Shown here: one piece after another, positions 7,271-15,269 of the stretch
Position numbering within the stretch: position 1 is the stretch's first letter
Layout: each line of letters starts with the position of its first letter
DNA from: Halovenus sp.
GTDB taxonomy: Archaea; Halobacteriota; Halobacteria; Halobacteriales; Haloarculaceae
Length of the DNA stretch: 26,706 nt
Assembly (NCBI GenBank): GCA_028274925.1
Contig: JAQCNR010000040.1
Coordinates: forward strand, 1 to 26,706
Reading direction: 5' to 3'
Notes under the pieces: generated by a model
What the model saw: the letters and a program-made list of their open reading frames with translations, nothing else
What the model was told of the DNA's origin: nothing
Database searches by the model: none
Position numbers and translations under genes: made by a program

Positions 7271-8313
7271 CAGGTTTCGAGATCTGTCGCCAGTGCCCGC
7301 AGGCGCTCGATTCGGTCGGGAATCGGCGGGTGCGAGGCAGGAAACAGCTCTTGACTCAACAGTTCGTCGGCGAACGAGTCCTCCTCGTCGTTGAACAGCG
7401 GCGTGTCGATAGAGAAGATGTAGAGTGCTTCTGCGCCGCCGTCGAGGTCACGAAGGTCCTGGTCGGGCAGCGATTGCATCTCGCCGTCGATGCTGTCGAG
7501 TGCGCTCGCCAGCGCCAGCGGGTCGCCGGTGATTGCGGCGGAGCCACGGTCGGCGGCGTACTCGCGGTACTGCGAGAGAATCCGAAAGAGGAGGTTACTC
7601 GCCAGCCAGAACACCGCTGACACCGTGATTGTCACGACAGCAGCCGCGAGAATGACCAGTATTGCTCGGCCACCGTTGTCTCGGTCTCCGCCGTGGCCGT
7701 GGCCGCCGCCGGGCGTGAAGATGAGCACGCGACTGAGGATATGCAACAGACCGAACATCGTCTTCGAGACGAGATAGGTCAGCGTCGGAAGCAGGTAGGC
7801 AATCGACATCACCGTCGCGTCCCGGTTGTGGACGTGGGCGAGTTCGTGAGCGAGGACGGCGTCGAGTTCCTCGTCATCGAGTGTGTCGAGGAGCCCAGTC
7901 GTTACCGCGACAGTGTGGCCGCTTCGGAGTCCGCCGGTCGCGAACGCGTTGGGCGCTGGCGAGTCGATCACAGCGACGGTTGGTTTCGCGATGTCGGCGG
8001 TCGTAGCGAGGCGCTGGACACGAGCGTGGAGTTCCGGGTAGTCCGACTCGGAGACAGTCCGTGCGTTGGTCGAGTTCAGCGCCAGTCGCCCGCCAGTGAC
8101 GGCGGCGAGACCGATGCCGACGACAGTCAGGCCGACCACCAGCAGCGGGTCGTAGCTAATCTGTGGGGCCGGTCCGGTCTCGACTGCCAGCGGGAGGACG
8201 ACGCGGTTGAGCGCGACTGTCAGCGTGAATGTGAATGCGAGCGGTAGAACGGCGAGTAAGCCGAGTGTTCCGACCATCCGGAGTTGCAGCGAGCGGTCGG
8301 TCTCCCAGTCCAT
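7270..8313 (-). CDS. htpX: HtpX-like M48 membrane metalloprotease
   Basis: 347 aa from ATG (MDWETDRS). Membrane segments are visible at about residues 14-40, 57-79, 169-195 and 216-247. The zinc motif HELAH is at 156-160 on the cytoplasmic side and the third ligand lies in EYAAD (E251), all as in HtpX/Ste24-type M48 enzymes, which degrade misfolded membrane proteins. The protein is longer than typical bacterial HtpX (about 290 aa), mainly from a Gly/His-rich loop at 201-214. The stop codon abuts the IS-like relic at 7205-7270, so its native terminator may have been displaced. Haloarchaeal genomes usually carry several HtpX paralogues. Confidence 0.92.
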   Translation of the reverse strand: MDWETDRSLQLRMVGTLGLLAVLPLAFTFTLTVALNRVVLPLAVETGPAPQISYDPLLVVGLTVVGIGLAAVTGGRLALNSTNARTVSESDYPELHARVQRLATTADIAKPTVAVIDSPAPNAFATGGLRSGHTVAVTTGLLDTLDDEELDAVLAHELAHVHNRDATVMSIAYLLPTLTYLVSKTMFGLLHILSRVLIFTPGGGHGHGGDRDNGGRAILVILAAAVVTITVSAVFWLASNLLFRILSQYREYAADRGSAAITGDPLALASALDSIDGEMQSLPDQDLRDLDGGAEALYIFSIDTPLFNDEEDSFADELLSQELFPASHPPIPDRIERLRALATDLET

Positions 8314-8508
8314 ACGTGGATTTGCCAGTCATCGTACTTGGGGACACCGGTCGGTCTCTGGGTTCGAGACGGTCACCAGTTGTCTCAATGGCCGACAAGG
8401 TTGCAATCAGTGTGAATCCTGGAACACGGTTCCGTCTCGTAGTTGGGTCGGCTGACCGCGGCCAGAGTCCACCAGAGTTAACTGAGAAGGTCTCAAATTT
8501 GACATAAA

Positions 8509-8826
8509 TTGAGCCTGAGCGCGGAGCGGAGGGAACAGTTCAGAGGACACCTGCTCATGGCGGCGTTCATTTGTCCGATGGTTGCTGGCGGTGCTATCTT
8601 TACTGGCATCGAGCCAGGGCCTACCGTCGTATTAGTGGGTGGGACACTCAGCGCATTCCTTGCCGCAGGGACGTTCGGTCCAACCGAGTTCGATGGATGG
8701 CCTGGAGTGCGGGTGATTCAGGGGAGGATACCGCCTGCGGAGGCACTTCGAGGCACTCTCTTCTATGTTATATGGCTGGTGCTCGGGTTCGCCAGTGGTG
8801 CCCTGATAACCAGTCTGTTCGTCTGA
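8509..8826 (+). CDS. Small membrane protein, function unknown
   Basis: Up to 105 aa using a TTG start (MSLSAERREQ); the first ATG at 8557 would give a protein of 89 aa starting MAAFICPM. Three hydrophobic segments (about 16-37, 39-55 and 78-103) with a short amphipathic loop containing GPTEFDGWPGVRVIQG. I do not recognise the family. The 8314-8508 spacer, shared with the divergent htpX, is 195 bp and shows no other gene. Start choice is uncertain because TTG is a rare haloarchaeal start. Confidence 0.55.
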   Translation: MSLSAERREQFRGHLLMAAFICPMVAGGAIFTGIEPGPTVVLVGGTLSAFLAAGTFGPTEFDGWPGVRVIQGRIPPAEALRGTLFYVIWLVLGFASGALITSLFV

Positions 8827-8922
8827 ACGAGGTCCGTGTTCGTTTGTAAGTCCCGTCTACGGTTGCCTGTACTACGTTTGAGGAACGCAGAGTGGGTTAA
8901 GCAGCCACAGGCAGTCGAGAGT

Positions 8923-9423
8923 TCACAACTCCCGGCGGCGACCCTTCGGCACAACCGACTGCAGTTCGTCGTAGGTGTACAGCCCAACACCGAGCGGTTC
9001 CTGCTCGCCGGCCAGTTCGTGCGTGACGATCAGATACCCCCAGTCACCGTCCCACGCAAGCGTCTGGTCATCACCAGCCATGAACGCCGTTGCCTGCTCG
9101 CGAGAGAGTGCAATCGTGTTTCGGGTGGCGTGGTCGCCAAAGCGCTGGACGGCTTCGAGTGTGGGTTTCCAGTGTTCCTGCCGAGTTCGTAGCACGGTCA
9201 TTCCGAGTCCTTCGATGTCGACTGGAGAGTCCATATCACCGTAGAAGGCCCAGATTTTGCCCGCACCGCGCTCCCAGAACGTGTGCTCCTCGAAGACGCT
9301 GGGCTCGATACCGAAGCGGTCGTCGAACCAGTCGAGTACTTCCGCCCGAGTCGCTCGCTGCTCGACAGTGCGCTCGGCGTCAGTGGCCGGCAGACGGTCG
9401 AAGCGCGTACTCGTGTCGCTCAT
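8923..9423 (-). CDS. PUA-like accessory protein linked to NOP/Sun methyltransferase
   Basis: 166 aa (MSDTSTRF). Overlaps the end of the upstream methyltransferase gene by ATGA, so the two are translationally coupled. The central segment (FYGDMDSPVDIEGLGMTVLR, then KPTLEAVQRFG) and the C-terminal part (WGYLIVTHELAGEQEPLGVGLY) resemble the C-terminal domain that bacterial RsmF-type rRNA methyltransferases carry on the same chain. I infer that in this organism the RNA-binding C-terminal module is a separate polypeptide. It has no catalytic motif of its own. Family assignment is from memory of domain patterns and should be taken as probable. Confidence 0.75.
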   Translation of the reverse strand: MSDTSTRFDRLPATDAERTVEQRATRAEVLDWFDDRFGIEPSVFEEHTFWERGAGKIWAFYGDMDSPVDIEGLGMTVLRTRQEHWKPTLEAVQRFGDHATRNTIALSREQATAFMAGDDQTLAWDGDWGYLIVTHELAGEQEPLGVGLYTYDELQSVVPKGRRREL

Positions 9424-10328
9424 CCGGTCACCTCCAGTTTCGCACAGAAGAACCCACCAGTATCGTTGAGGTGTGGGTAGATGCGCTTGGCCTTGGTGAC
9501 GCTCTCGTCGAAGCGCTCATCTTGCCACTCGGTCACGCCGGGCCGAGAGTCGAGTTCGAGGTCGAAATCGACCATCTGGCAGGATTCCGCGTCGTGAACG
9601 TGGTCGAGGACGGCCTCGTTCTCTTCGGGCGCGAACGTACAGGTCGAGTAGACGACGGTGCCGCCCTCGCGGGTGGCCTGCACGGCCCGTTTCAGGATTC
9701 CCTTCTGGACGCCAGCGGTGCCTTCGACGTGTTCGTAGCTCCACTCTTCGAGCACGTCGGGATTCTTGCGGATGGTTCCTTCACAGGAGCAGGGTACGTC
9801 GACGAGCGTGCGGTCGTACTCCTCACCACCGAAGGGTTTCAGCGAGTGATTTCGGGAGTCCTCGATGGTGATGGCGAGGTTGGTGACACCGAGGCGTTCG
9901 GCGTTCGAGCGCAGCGCAGAGACCCGGCCCATATTGTTGTCAGTCGCCACGAGACGGCCAGTATCGTCCATCAGCGCGGCGAGTTGCGTGGTCTTCGAGC
10001 CCGGTGCAGCACAGCAGTCCCAGACCGCCTCGCCGGGTTGGGGGTCGACCACGCGGGCGGGAATCGCAGAGACTTCTTCCTGCCCGTGGAGCCAGCCGTG
10101 GACGTACGGCCAGTTGCCGCCAGCGGACGTGTCGGGCAGGATGAACAGCCCCGGGTTCCAGTCGGTCTGCTCGGCCGGAATGTCGGCCTCGGCCAGCGCC
10201 GCCTGCGCTCGCTCGATGGTCGTCTTGATCGTGTTGACCCGCACCGCCGCGGGGAGCGGCCGCTCGCAGGCAGCGGAGAAGGCCTCGACATCGTCGATAA
10301 GCGGCTCGTACCGTTCCAGCACGGACAT
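9420..10328 (-). CDS. RsmB/NOP (Sun) family RNA m5C methyltransferase
   Basis: 302 aa. SAM-binding motif I is WDCCAAPGSKT (103-113). The two cysteines used by m5C RNA methyltransferases are in DVPCSCEG (C180) and YSTCTFAPEENE (C230, the nucleophile motif TCT). The N-terminus (AAVRVNT) is the usual substrate-binding N1 region. The product would be 5-methylcytosine in rRNA or tRNA; the exact site cannot be told. There is no fused PUA domain; the downstream overlapping gene probably supplies it. The start is 42 bp after the stop of the ThrRS-like gene, consistent with a three-gene translation-related operon on the minus strand. Confidence 0.92.
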   Translation of the reverse strand: MSVLERYEPLIDDVEAFSAACERPLPAAVRVNTIKTTIERAQAALAEADIPAEQTDWNPGLFILPDTSAGGNWPYVHGWLHGQEEVSAIPARVVDPQPGEAVWDCCAAPGSKTTQLAALMDDTGRLVATDNNMGRVSALRSNAERLGVTNLAITIEDSRNHSLKPFGGEEYDRTLVDVPCSCEGTIRKNPDVLEEWSYEHVEGTAGVQKGILKRAVQATREGGTVVYSTCTFAPEENEAVLDHVHDAESCQMVDFDLELDSRPGVTEWQDERFDESVTKAKRIYPHLNDTGGFFCAKLEVTG

Positions 10329-10370
10329 TGACCGGATTTCGTCGGGGGCGAGTTTGTGCGTTTCGACTCC

Positions 10371-11873
10371 TCACCGCTCCCGGAAGAGAGCGGGACAGTC
10401 CGTATACCGCAGTGGGAGTGGGCGTTGCTGGTCGGGGAAGCCTGCAGTCTCGCAGTCGACAGACTGGGCGAACGAGTCGGTCGTGAACTCCCGCTCGCGC
10501 CGCGCTGCTCGAACGGTGACACCGAATCGTTCCTCGTCGCCCGCACCGATGACGGCGTCGTAGGGGAGCCACGCTGCTGCGGCGTCGTCGAGGCGCTCAC
10601 TCACAGGAATGTCCCGGTCGTCGATGTCGACGCGGACGCCAGCGGCGGCGAGGTCATCAGCAATCTCAGTACAGCGTTCGGTGTAGTCGGCTTCCAGCGG
10701 AATCAATCGCAGTTGGGTTGGCGAGAGCCACGTCGGAAACTGCGGCGGGTCGCGCTGGGCAGCGTGTCGGGCCAGCGCGGCCACGAATCGCGTCGGGTCG
10801 CCGAGGGGGCGTGAGCGCACAACGGTTCCCTCGTCAGTGTCTTCGAGCCAGACGGTCGGTTCGGCCACCCGGTAGCCCTCGGCACAGAGGGGGAGTTCGA
10901 CCCTGACTGGCTGGTCGGCGTCCGCGCGGCGTTCGACGAGTAGCGGTTGGTCGAAGCGCTGTGCACGGTCGGCGAACCAGTCGCGATTGCGCTCGAAAAC
11001 CGCCGAGTCGACGCGACAGACAGGCTGCGCGTCGAGTGCGAGGTCAGCGAGCAGGGTGAGCGTCAGGTCGAGGTGGCGAGCGAGCGGTTCGAGTGCGTTC
11101 TCAGGCGGGATTGCAGTCGCGAGTTCCGGGCCACTCGTGTTGGTGGTGGAGAGATCCAGCGGAAAATCCGACTCGTCGGTCACAAATTCTTGGGGGTTCG
11201 GGCTGTCTGCGGTCTCCGCTGCAACACGTCCAACTGGCAGCGCGCCACCAGACCGGAATCGGTTGGTTGCGAGGTCAACGAGGGAGTCGCGGAGAAACGT
11301 TCCGGCTGGGAGGAGGCAGTCGCCGTCGGCCAGCGGCGGCCCTGCGTCGGGCCACAGTCGGTCGGCGGCAAGTCGGTCGATGAGCTGTCCGTCTGCAAGT
11401 AGTTGATTTTCGTCAACTGAAGCGAATTCGCCATCGTCGATCACCAGCCACTCGCCGTTGGTTCGGGACGGCGGGTCGATGTCGAAGGCCTGGTTCGCGT
11501 GGGGGTGGCCGCGGGCGTCGAGGTCGAACGCGACTGGCTCCCCGACCGGAACAGAATGGACCTCGCCGTCCAGTCGGTCAGCGAGTGCGTCGAGCGCTCT
11601 CGTCGCTGTCGCATCGTTGGCGGGAGAGTCGGTCAAATCCGCAAATGGAACGAGAACGACCGTCTGTTCGCCGAGATTGGCAGCCATCTCCGCAATCCGG
11701 TCCGCAGCAACGTCTGCGACCTGCGGGAGGCGGTCGGCGTCGGCAGTCTCGACGGCGACGAGAGCGACAATAGAGCCAGAAACGTCGACAGTCGGCCCGG
11801 AGCCGTCGCCCTCGGGGTCGTGGTCGCGGACTGCGAAGGTAGCGGCGTTGGCGTGCAGACAGCGCAGTTGCAT
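10371..11873 (-). CDS. ThrRS-like protein: editing plus anticodon-binding domains, no catalytic core motifs
   Basis: 500 aa from the ATG of MQLRCLHANAATF; 55 upstream in-frame residues run into the divergent uspA gene and lack homology-like character. Residues 1-135 fit the archaeal threonyl-tRNA synthetase editing domain, with ALVAVE, VVLVPFADL and DARGHPHA (119-125). Residues 378-460 fit the class II anticodon-binding domain (FPTWLSPTQLRLIPL, then VRVDIDDRDIPVSERL). The roughly 240 residues between them show no class II motif 2 or 3 and no zinc ligands of the ThrRS active site, so this cannot aminoacylate. It most likely acts in trans to deacylate mischarged Ser-tRNA(Thr), or regulates translation; both are inference. 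A full ThrRS should exist elsewhere in the genome. Confidence 0.8.
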   Translation of the reverse strand: MQLRCLHANAATFAVRDHDPEGDGSGPTVDVSGSIVALVAVETADADRLPQVADVAADRIAEMAANLGEQTVVLVPFADLTDSPANDATATRALDALADRLDGEVHSVPVGEPVAFDLDARGHPHANQAFDIDPPSRTNGEWLVIDDGEFASVDENQLLADGQLIDRLAADRLWPDAGPPLADGDCLLPAGTFLRDSLVDLATNRFRSGGALPVGRVAAETADSPNPQEFVTDESDFPLDLSTTNTSGPELATAIPPENALEPLARHLDLTLTLLADLALDAQPVCRVDSAVFERNRDWFADRAQRFDQPLLVERRADADQPVRVELPLCAEGYRVAEPTVWLEDTDEGTVVRSRPLGDPTRFVAALARHAAQRDPPQFPTWLSPTQLRLIPLEADYTERCTEIADDLAAAGVRVDIDDRDIPVSERLDDAAAAWLPYDAVIGAGDEERFGVTVRAARREREFTTDSFAQSVDCETAGFPDQQRPLPLRYTDCPALFRER

Positions 11874-11952
11874 GTCGATACGGACCGGACGGCCAGCAAA
11901 AAGCGTGCTGTTGGGGGAAACGTACAACTGTCCACCCTGCACAGAGAGGGAT

Positions 11953-12387
11953 ATGTACGACACAATCCTGCTACCGACCGACGGGAGTTCCGCCACGACA
12001 GAAGCGCTCGACCACGCGCTGACTATCGCCATCGACAAAGGCGCAACAGTTCACCCCCTGTACATCGTCGACAAGCGCCACCTCAGGGCCGCCGACGACG
12101 AGACGATTGACGAAGTCCGGCGCTCGCTGGAAGAGGAGGCAACCCACGCCCTCGACGACGCGGAGGTCCGTATCGAGGACGAGGGCATCGATGTCGAACC
12201 CGCGAAACGAGAGGGGACGCCACATCGAGAGATTGTGGACTACGCTGAAGAGGTTGGTGCCGACCTGGTTGTGATGGGAACTCACGGAAAGAACGGCCGT
12301 GAACGGGTGGCACAACTCGGGAGCACAACGGAGCGCGTGGTCAAAAACGCCGACCAGCCAGTACTGGTCGTCGAGATTGGTGAGTGA
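11953..12387 (+). CDS. Universal stress protein (UspA family)
   Basis: 144 aa, single Usp domain. It starts MYDTILLPTDGS and carries the ATP-binding signature GTHGKNGRERVAQLGSTTERV near 117-136 (G-x2-G-x9-G-S/T). Probably a cytosolic homodimer that binds ATP. The spacer to the divergent ThrRS-like gene is 79 bp. Function in a specific stress cannot be deduced. Confidence 0.95.
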   Translation: MYDTILLPTDGSSATTEALDHALTIAIDKGATVHPLYIVDKRHLRAADDETIDEVRRSLEEEATHALDDAEVRIEDEGIDVEPAKREGTPHREIVDYAEEVGADLVVMGTHGKNGRERVAQLGSTTERVVKNADQPVLVVEIGE

Positions 12388-12414
12388 CAGGAGTATGACT
12401 GCCGTCTGACGCAG

Positions 12415-12423
12415 TTTTAATTA
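12415..12423 (+). promoter_or_regulatory. TATA-box-like promoter element
   Basis: TTTTAATTA lies 27-35 bp upstream of the ATG at 12450, the spacing expected for a leaderless haloarchaeal transcript. The surrounding bases are much more GC-rich, which makes the tract stand out. Confidence 0.6.
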
Positions 12424-12449
12424 TCCGTAGTGGGACATTCAGCACACGT

Positions 12450-13256
12450 ATGCCACGCCTGACGGTGACAATCAGCGACGAACACGAGGAGATTCTCCAG
12501 CAGAAGTCGGACGTCGGGGAGGCATATCGCTCGAAATCGGAGGTCATTCGCGAGTGTATCGAGTCCTTCGAGCGTGTCGAGGCACTCTCCGAACAACTGG
12601 CCTGTCTCGAAGCGGAAGTCGAGATGCTGCGCGACCAGCGCGCGCAACTCAAGCAGAAGGCGGCCCGAGTGGACGAACTCGAGGGGAAACTCCGCCAACT
12701 GCAGGCGGCGTATCACCAAGCCATCGACGAAGGGCACTCGCCACAAGAACTGGAGTCGGTCGAGACAGATATCGAGACCGAACCGTCGGCGACAGCACTC
12801 ATCGAGGAGGCCGAGTCGGGTGCGGATAGCCCGAAACCCGTCGAGTCGACGAGCCAGGACGCCGCTCAGACGGCGTCCGCCACATCGAGCACATCGGACG
12901 AACCGCCGAAGACTCGGCAGACGGCCACTGCGTCGGGTGCGCAGACCCAGACTACTGCGTCACGGACCCAGAAGCCCTCCACAACATCGAACTCCCAGAC
13001 ACCCACTACGTCGAACACCCAGCAGACCGCCAGCCCACCGGCGGACCCCAGCCCAGAGCAGTCGACTCCAGCACCCAGTGCCCGTGGAGAGAGCGCCAGA
13101 CCGGCAGAAGGCAGGCGGGCTACCCAGCAAACGAGCAGCGCAGAGTCGGCAACAGACGGTGGCGTCGAAATCGACGAAGAACTGCTGTATCAGTCCCCGA
13201 GCGTCGGGTCACGAATCAAGTCAGCGCTGTTCGGTGGCCCCGGCGGTAGTCGGTGA
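12450..13256 (+). CDS. Ribbon-helix-helix plus coiled-coil protein with long disordered tail
   Basis: 268 aa. Residues 1-40 fit a CopG/NikR-type ribbon-helix-helix (RLTVTISDEHEEIL as the strand, SKSEVIRECI as the second helix). Residues about 43-95 are a heptad-rich coiled coil. Residues 105-240 are Ser/Thr/Gln/Pro-rich and probably disordered, containing several near-repeats of TQTTAS/TSNTQQTAS type. The last 30 residues (LLYQSPSVGSRIKSALFGGPGG) look like a short conserved amphipathic motif. It may be a DNA-binding dimer that recruits something through its tail; no function is assigned. The last 36 bp overlap the convergent SRAP gene. Confidence 0.85.
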   Translation: MPRLTVTISDEHEEILQQKSDVGEAYRSKSEVIRECIESFERVEALSEQLACLEAEVEMLRDQRAQLKQKAARVDELEGKLRQLQAAYHQAIDEGHSPQELESVETDIETEPSATALIEEAESGADSPKPVESTSQDAAQTASATSSTSDEPPKTRQTATASGAQTQTTASRTQKPSTTSNSQTPTTSNTQQTASPPADPSPEQSTPAPSARGESARPAEGRRATQQTSSAESATDGGVEIDEELLYQSPSVGSRIKSALFGGPGGSR

Positions 13257-13964
13257 GCCAACAGCGTCGACCACGTCAGGCCGGTTGTTTTTTGGGTCGT
13301 TGACCGCCGTCGAAACAGGATAGGCGTGCATCGCGTCGGCAGGATGGGGCTTCAGCAGTTCAGCCGCCTGTTCGGGTGGCGCAGTCAACCACTCTTCGGC
13401 GCGTTCGTCAGGCAGGATAACGGCCATTCTGTGATGGAGGTCCGTAACGAGGTCGTTTGGCTCAGTCGTCACGATAGTGAACGTATCGATTGGGTCAGCC
13501 GCTGGCTCCGCCCCGTCGTCGCCGAAGGCGTCGAGGCCGGTCTGCGTCGTTGGTGGCTGCCAGCGAGTCCACAACCCAGCCATCAGGAACGGCCGGCCGT
13601 CGGCGAAGGTGACTCGGTAGGGCTGTTTCCCATCGTCGGTGTCGACCCACTCGTAGAACCCATCTGCGGGGACGAGACACCGACCACCGGTTTCGATCGT
13701 TCCCGCGAAGGCGTCCACAAAACTTCGTTTCTCCTCGATTGTCTCGGCGCGGGCGTTGATATGTCCGCCGTCGCTTCGCTCGTCGGCCCACGCTGGAATC
13801 AGCCCCCACTCCAGTTGCCGCAGTCGCCCCGAATCATCGTCGGTGAGAACAGGGAGGTGCTGGCCGGGGGCGGCGTTGTACGTCGGTTCGTAGGCTTCGG
13901 TGTCGACGCCGAACCGGTCGGACAGCGTCGCCGGCGAGACAAACAGTGTGTAGCGGCCGCACAT
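13221..13964 (-). CDS. SRAP-domain protein (HMCES/YedK family, abasic-site DNA-protein crosslinker)
   Basis: The start is fixed at ATG of MCGRYT because the family needs Cys2 as its N-terminal nucleophile after Met removal (247 aa). Key residues are present: C2, N70 (NARAET), E105 (FYEW) and H177 (LHHRMAVIL). Proteins of this family form a thiazolidine crosslink with abasic sites in single-stranded DNA and protect them during replication. There is an acidic insertion at about 138-158. The gene converges on the ribbon-helix-helix gene with a 36-bp overlap of 3' ends, so antisense interference is possible. Confidence 0.95.
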   Translation of the reverse strand: MCGRYTLFVSPATLSDRFGVDTEAYEPTYNAAPGQHLPVLTDDDSGRLRQLEWGLIPAWADERSDGGHINARAETIEEKRSFVDAFAGTIETGGRCLVPADGFYEWVDTDDGKQPYRVTFADGRPFLMAGLWTRWQPPTTQTGLDAFGDDGAEPAADPIDTFTIVTTEPNDLVTDLHHRMAVILPDERAEEWLTAPPEQAAELLKPHPADAMHAYPVSTAVNDPKNNRPDVVDAVGSPTTAGATEQR

Positions 13965-14014
13965 ACCACGGAGAAGGGGCCGCCGGCGCAAAAGCGGTCC
14001 GGTCGGACGAACAG

Positions 14015-14022
14015 AATACTTA
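14015..14022 (+). promoter_or_regulatory. TATA-box-like promoter element
   Basis: AATACTTA is 27-34 bp upstream of the JAMM gene start, consistent with a leaderless transcript. It lies in the short divergent spacer shared with the SRAP gene. Confidence 0.5.
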
Positions 14023-14048
14023 GGGACCGAGAGGCCAGAATATGGTCA

Positions 14049-14591
14049 ATGGGATTGTTTCGGTCGGAGGAACTGCTCGGCATCGCGGCGGAGACACTCG
14101 ACTTCATTCTCTCGGCCTCCGAGCAGACACACCCCAACGAGTACATGGGCTTTCTGCGCGCCGAGAGCGCGAGTAAACTCGGCCTCGACCGAGATGGACG
14201 AGTCATCACCGACATTCTGGTGATTCCGGGCACCGAATCGGGCCCGACCAGCGCGTCGGTCAAAGAGATGATGCGACCGAACGACATCAACTCTGTTGGC
14301 TCTGTGCACTCACACCCAAACGGTGTGCTCCGGCCCAGCGACGCCGACCTGAAGACGTTCACCAGCGGCACGGTCCACATCATCGTCGGCGCACCGTACG
14401 GCCGAACTGACTGGCAGGCCTTCGACAATCAGGGCGAGCCAACCGACCTGGAGGTCATCGACGTGGCACTGCCGGACGACGACTTTTTCGAGTTGACGCA
14501 GGAAGGACTGGAAGACGAACATCTCGAACAGCCTCGCGAGCAGTCCGAAGACACCGAGAAGAAAGGTGGCCTGTTCTCGTGGTTTCGGTAA
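14049..14591 (+). CDS. JAMM/MPN+ domain metalloprotease-like protein
   Basis: 180 aa. The open frame continues far upstream across the antisense SRAP gene, but the start MGLFRSEELLG fits the MPN domain N-terminus and a TATA-like box. The JAMM motif is complete: E31 (EYMGFL), H87 and H89 (HSHPNGVLRPSDAD), S97 and D100. In haloarchaea JAMM enzymes remove ubiquitin-like SAMP proteins (HvJAMM1 is a desampylase), so this is a candidate desampylase. A C-terminal acidic tail (about 145-180) ending GGLFSWFR is beyond the core domain and may target membrane or partner proteins. Its stop directly abuts the stop of the convergent NfeD gene (14591/14592). Confidence 0.92.
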   Translation: MGLFRSEELLGIAAETLDFILSASEQTHPNEYMGFLRAESASKLGLDRDGRVITDILVIPGTESGPTSASVKEMMRPNDINSVGSVHSHPNGVLRPSDADLKTFTSGTVHIIVGAPYGRTDWQAFDNQGEPTDLEVIDVALPDDDFFELTQEGLEDEHLEQPREQSEDTEKKGGLFSWFR

Positions 14592-15131
14592 TCAGGCCTG
14601 TTCGGTCGTCTCTGCGTCGCGTTCTAGTTCGCGGTCGATTTCGTCTCTGACGCTGTCGACTGACTCGACAGTGACGACGTTGCCGCCGCCGGGGTCGACG
14701 ACGATAATCTCCGTTCCTTCGGGGATTTCGTCGTCGAAGCTTCGTGCTTCGTAGTAGGGATTGAAGCCACCCTCTTCGAGCTTGACCTGGCCGTCAGTTG
14801 GAGTGACACGCTCGGTGACGCGGCCGGATTTCCCACGGAGTGATTTGGAGTCGCTGGTCTGTCCCTCGCCTTTGCCGCCGTAGAGGTCGAGTTCGCGGTA
14901 GGCATACAGCGTGCCGACGGACGTGGCGAGCACCACAGCAGCCATAATTATCAGCGTGAGTGCCGCCGGAATCGAGGCGGGGAGCAACACGCCGACGATA
15001 CCTGCGGCGAAGATGCCGGTCCCAGCGACGAAAAAGTGGGCCCCGGGCGCGAACGCCTCGGCTATGATGAGCCCCGCGCCGGCGATGAGCATAAGCAGGG
15101 CAAAATCGCCGATAAATGACTCCAAGACCAT
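14592..15131 (-). CDS. NfeD family membrane protein with OB-fold domain
   Basis: 179 aa, start at ATG of MVLESFIGDFALLML; the longer frame upstream crosses the divergent PUA gene. Three hydrophobic segments lie between residues about 9 and 78 (IAGAGLIIAEAFAPGAHFF is typical of NfeD). A C-terminal OB-fold domain of about 90 residues follows (GKSGRVTERVTPTDGQVKL, EGTEIIVVDPGGGNVVTVE). NfeD proteins partner stomatin/SPFH proteins in membrane microdomains; no stomatin gene is adjacent here. The short form lacks the ClpP-like protease domain found in long NfeD proteins. Confidence 0.9.
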   Translation of the reverse strand: MVLESFIGDFALLMLIAGAGLIIAEAFAPGAHFFVAGTGIFAAGIVGVLLPASIPAALTLIIMAAVVLATSVGTLYAYRELDLYGGKGEGQTSDSKSLRGKSGRVTERVTPTDGQVKLEEGGFNPYYEARSFDDEIPEGTEIIVVDPGGGNVVTVESVDSVRDEIDRELERDAETTEQA

Positions 15132-15240
15132 AGCAGAATTTGGGCTGGAATGCTGATAACAGTTCGGGCTCGTTTCGAGCCGGGAAACGAGAGTCAGGCA
15201 GCGAGGCCAGTACGAGCGGCCCTTCGGCGAAGCCGAGGCG

Positions 15241-15246
15241 TTTATG
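15241..15246 (+). promoter_or_regulatory. TATA-box-like promoter element of the PUA gene
   Basis: TTTATG is 24-29 bp upstream of the ATG at 15270. The position suits a leaderless transcript, which may run on through sepF. Confidence 0.5.
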
Positions 15247-15269
15247 GACACGGCCGCTGACCCACATGT

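Noticed and set aside
9090..10331. 413-codon open frame on the plus strand
   Set aside because: Antisense to the NOP/Sun methyltransferase and its accessory gene, both of which have clear family motifs.
11874..12038. N-terminal extension of the ThrRS-like protein
   Set aside because: It overlaps the divergent uspA start, and the editing-domain N-terminus begins at the ATG at 11873.
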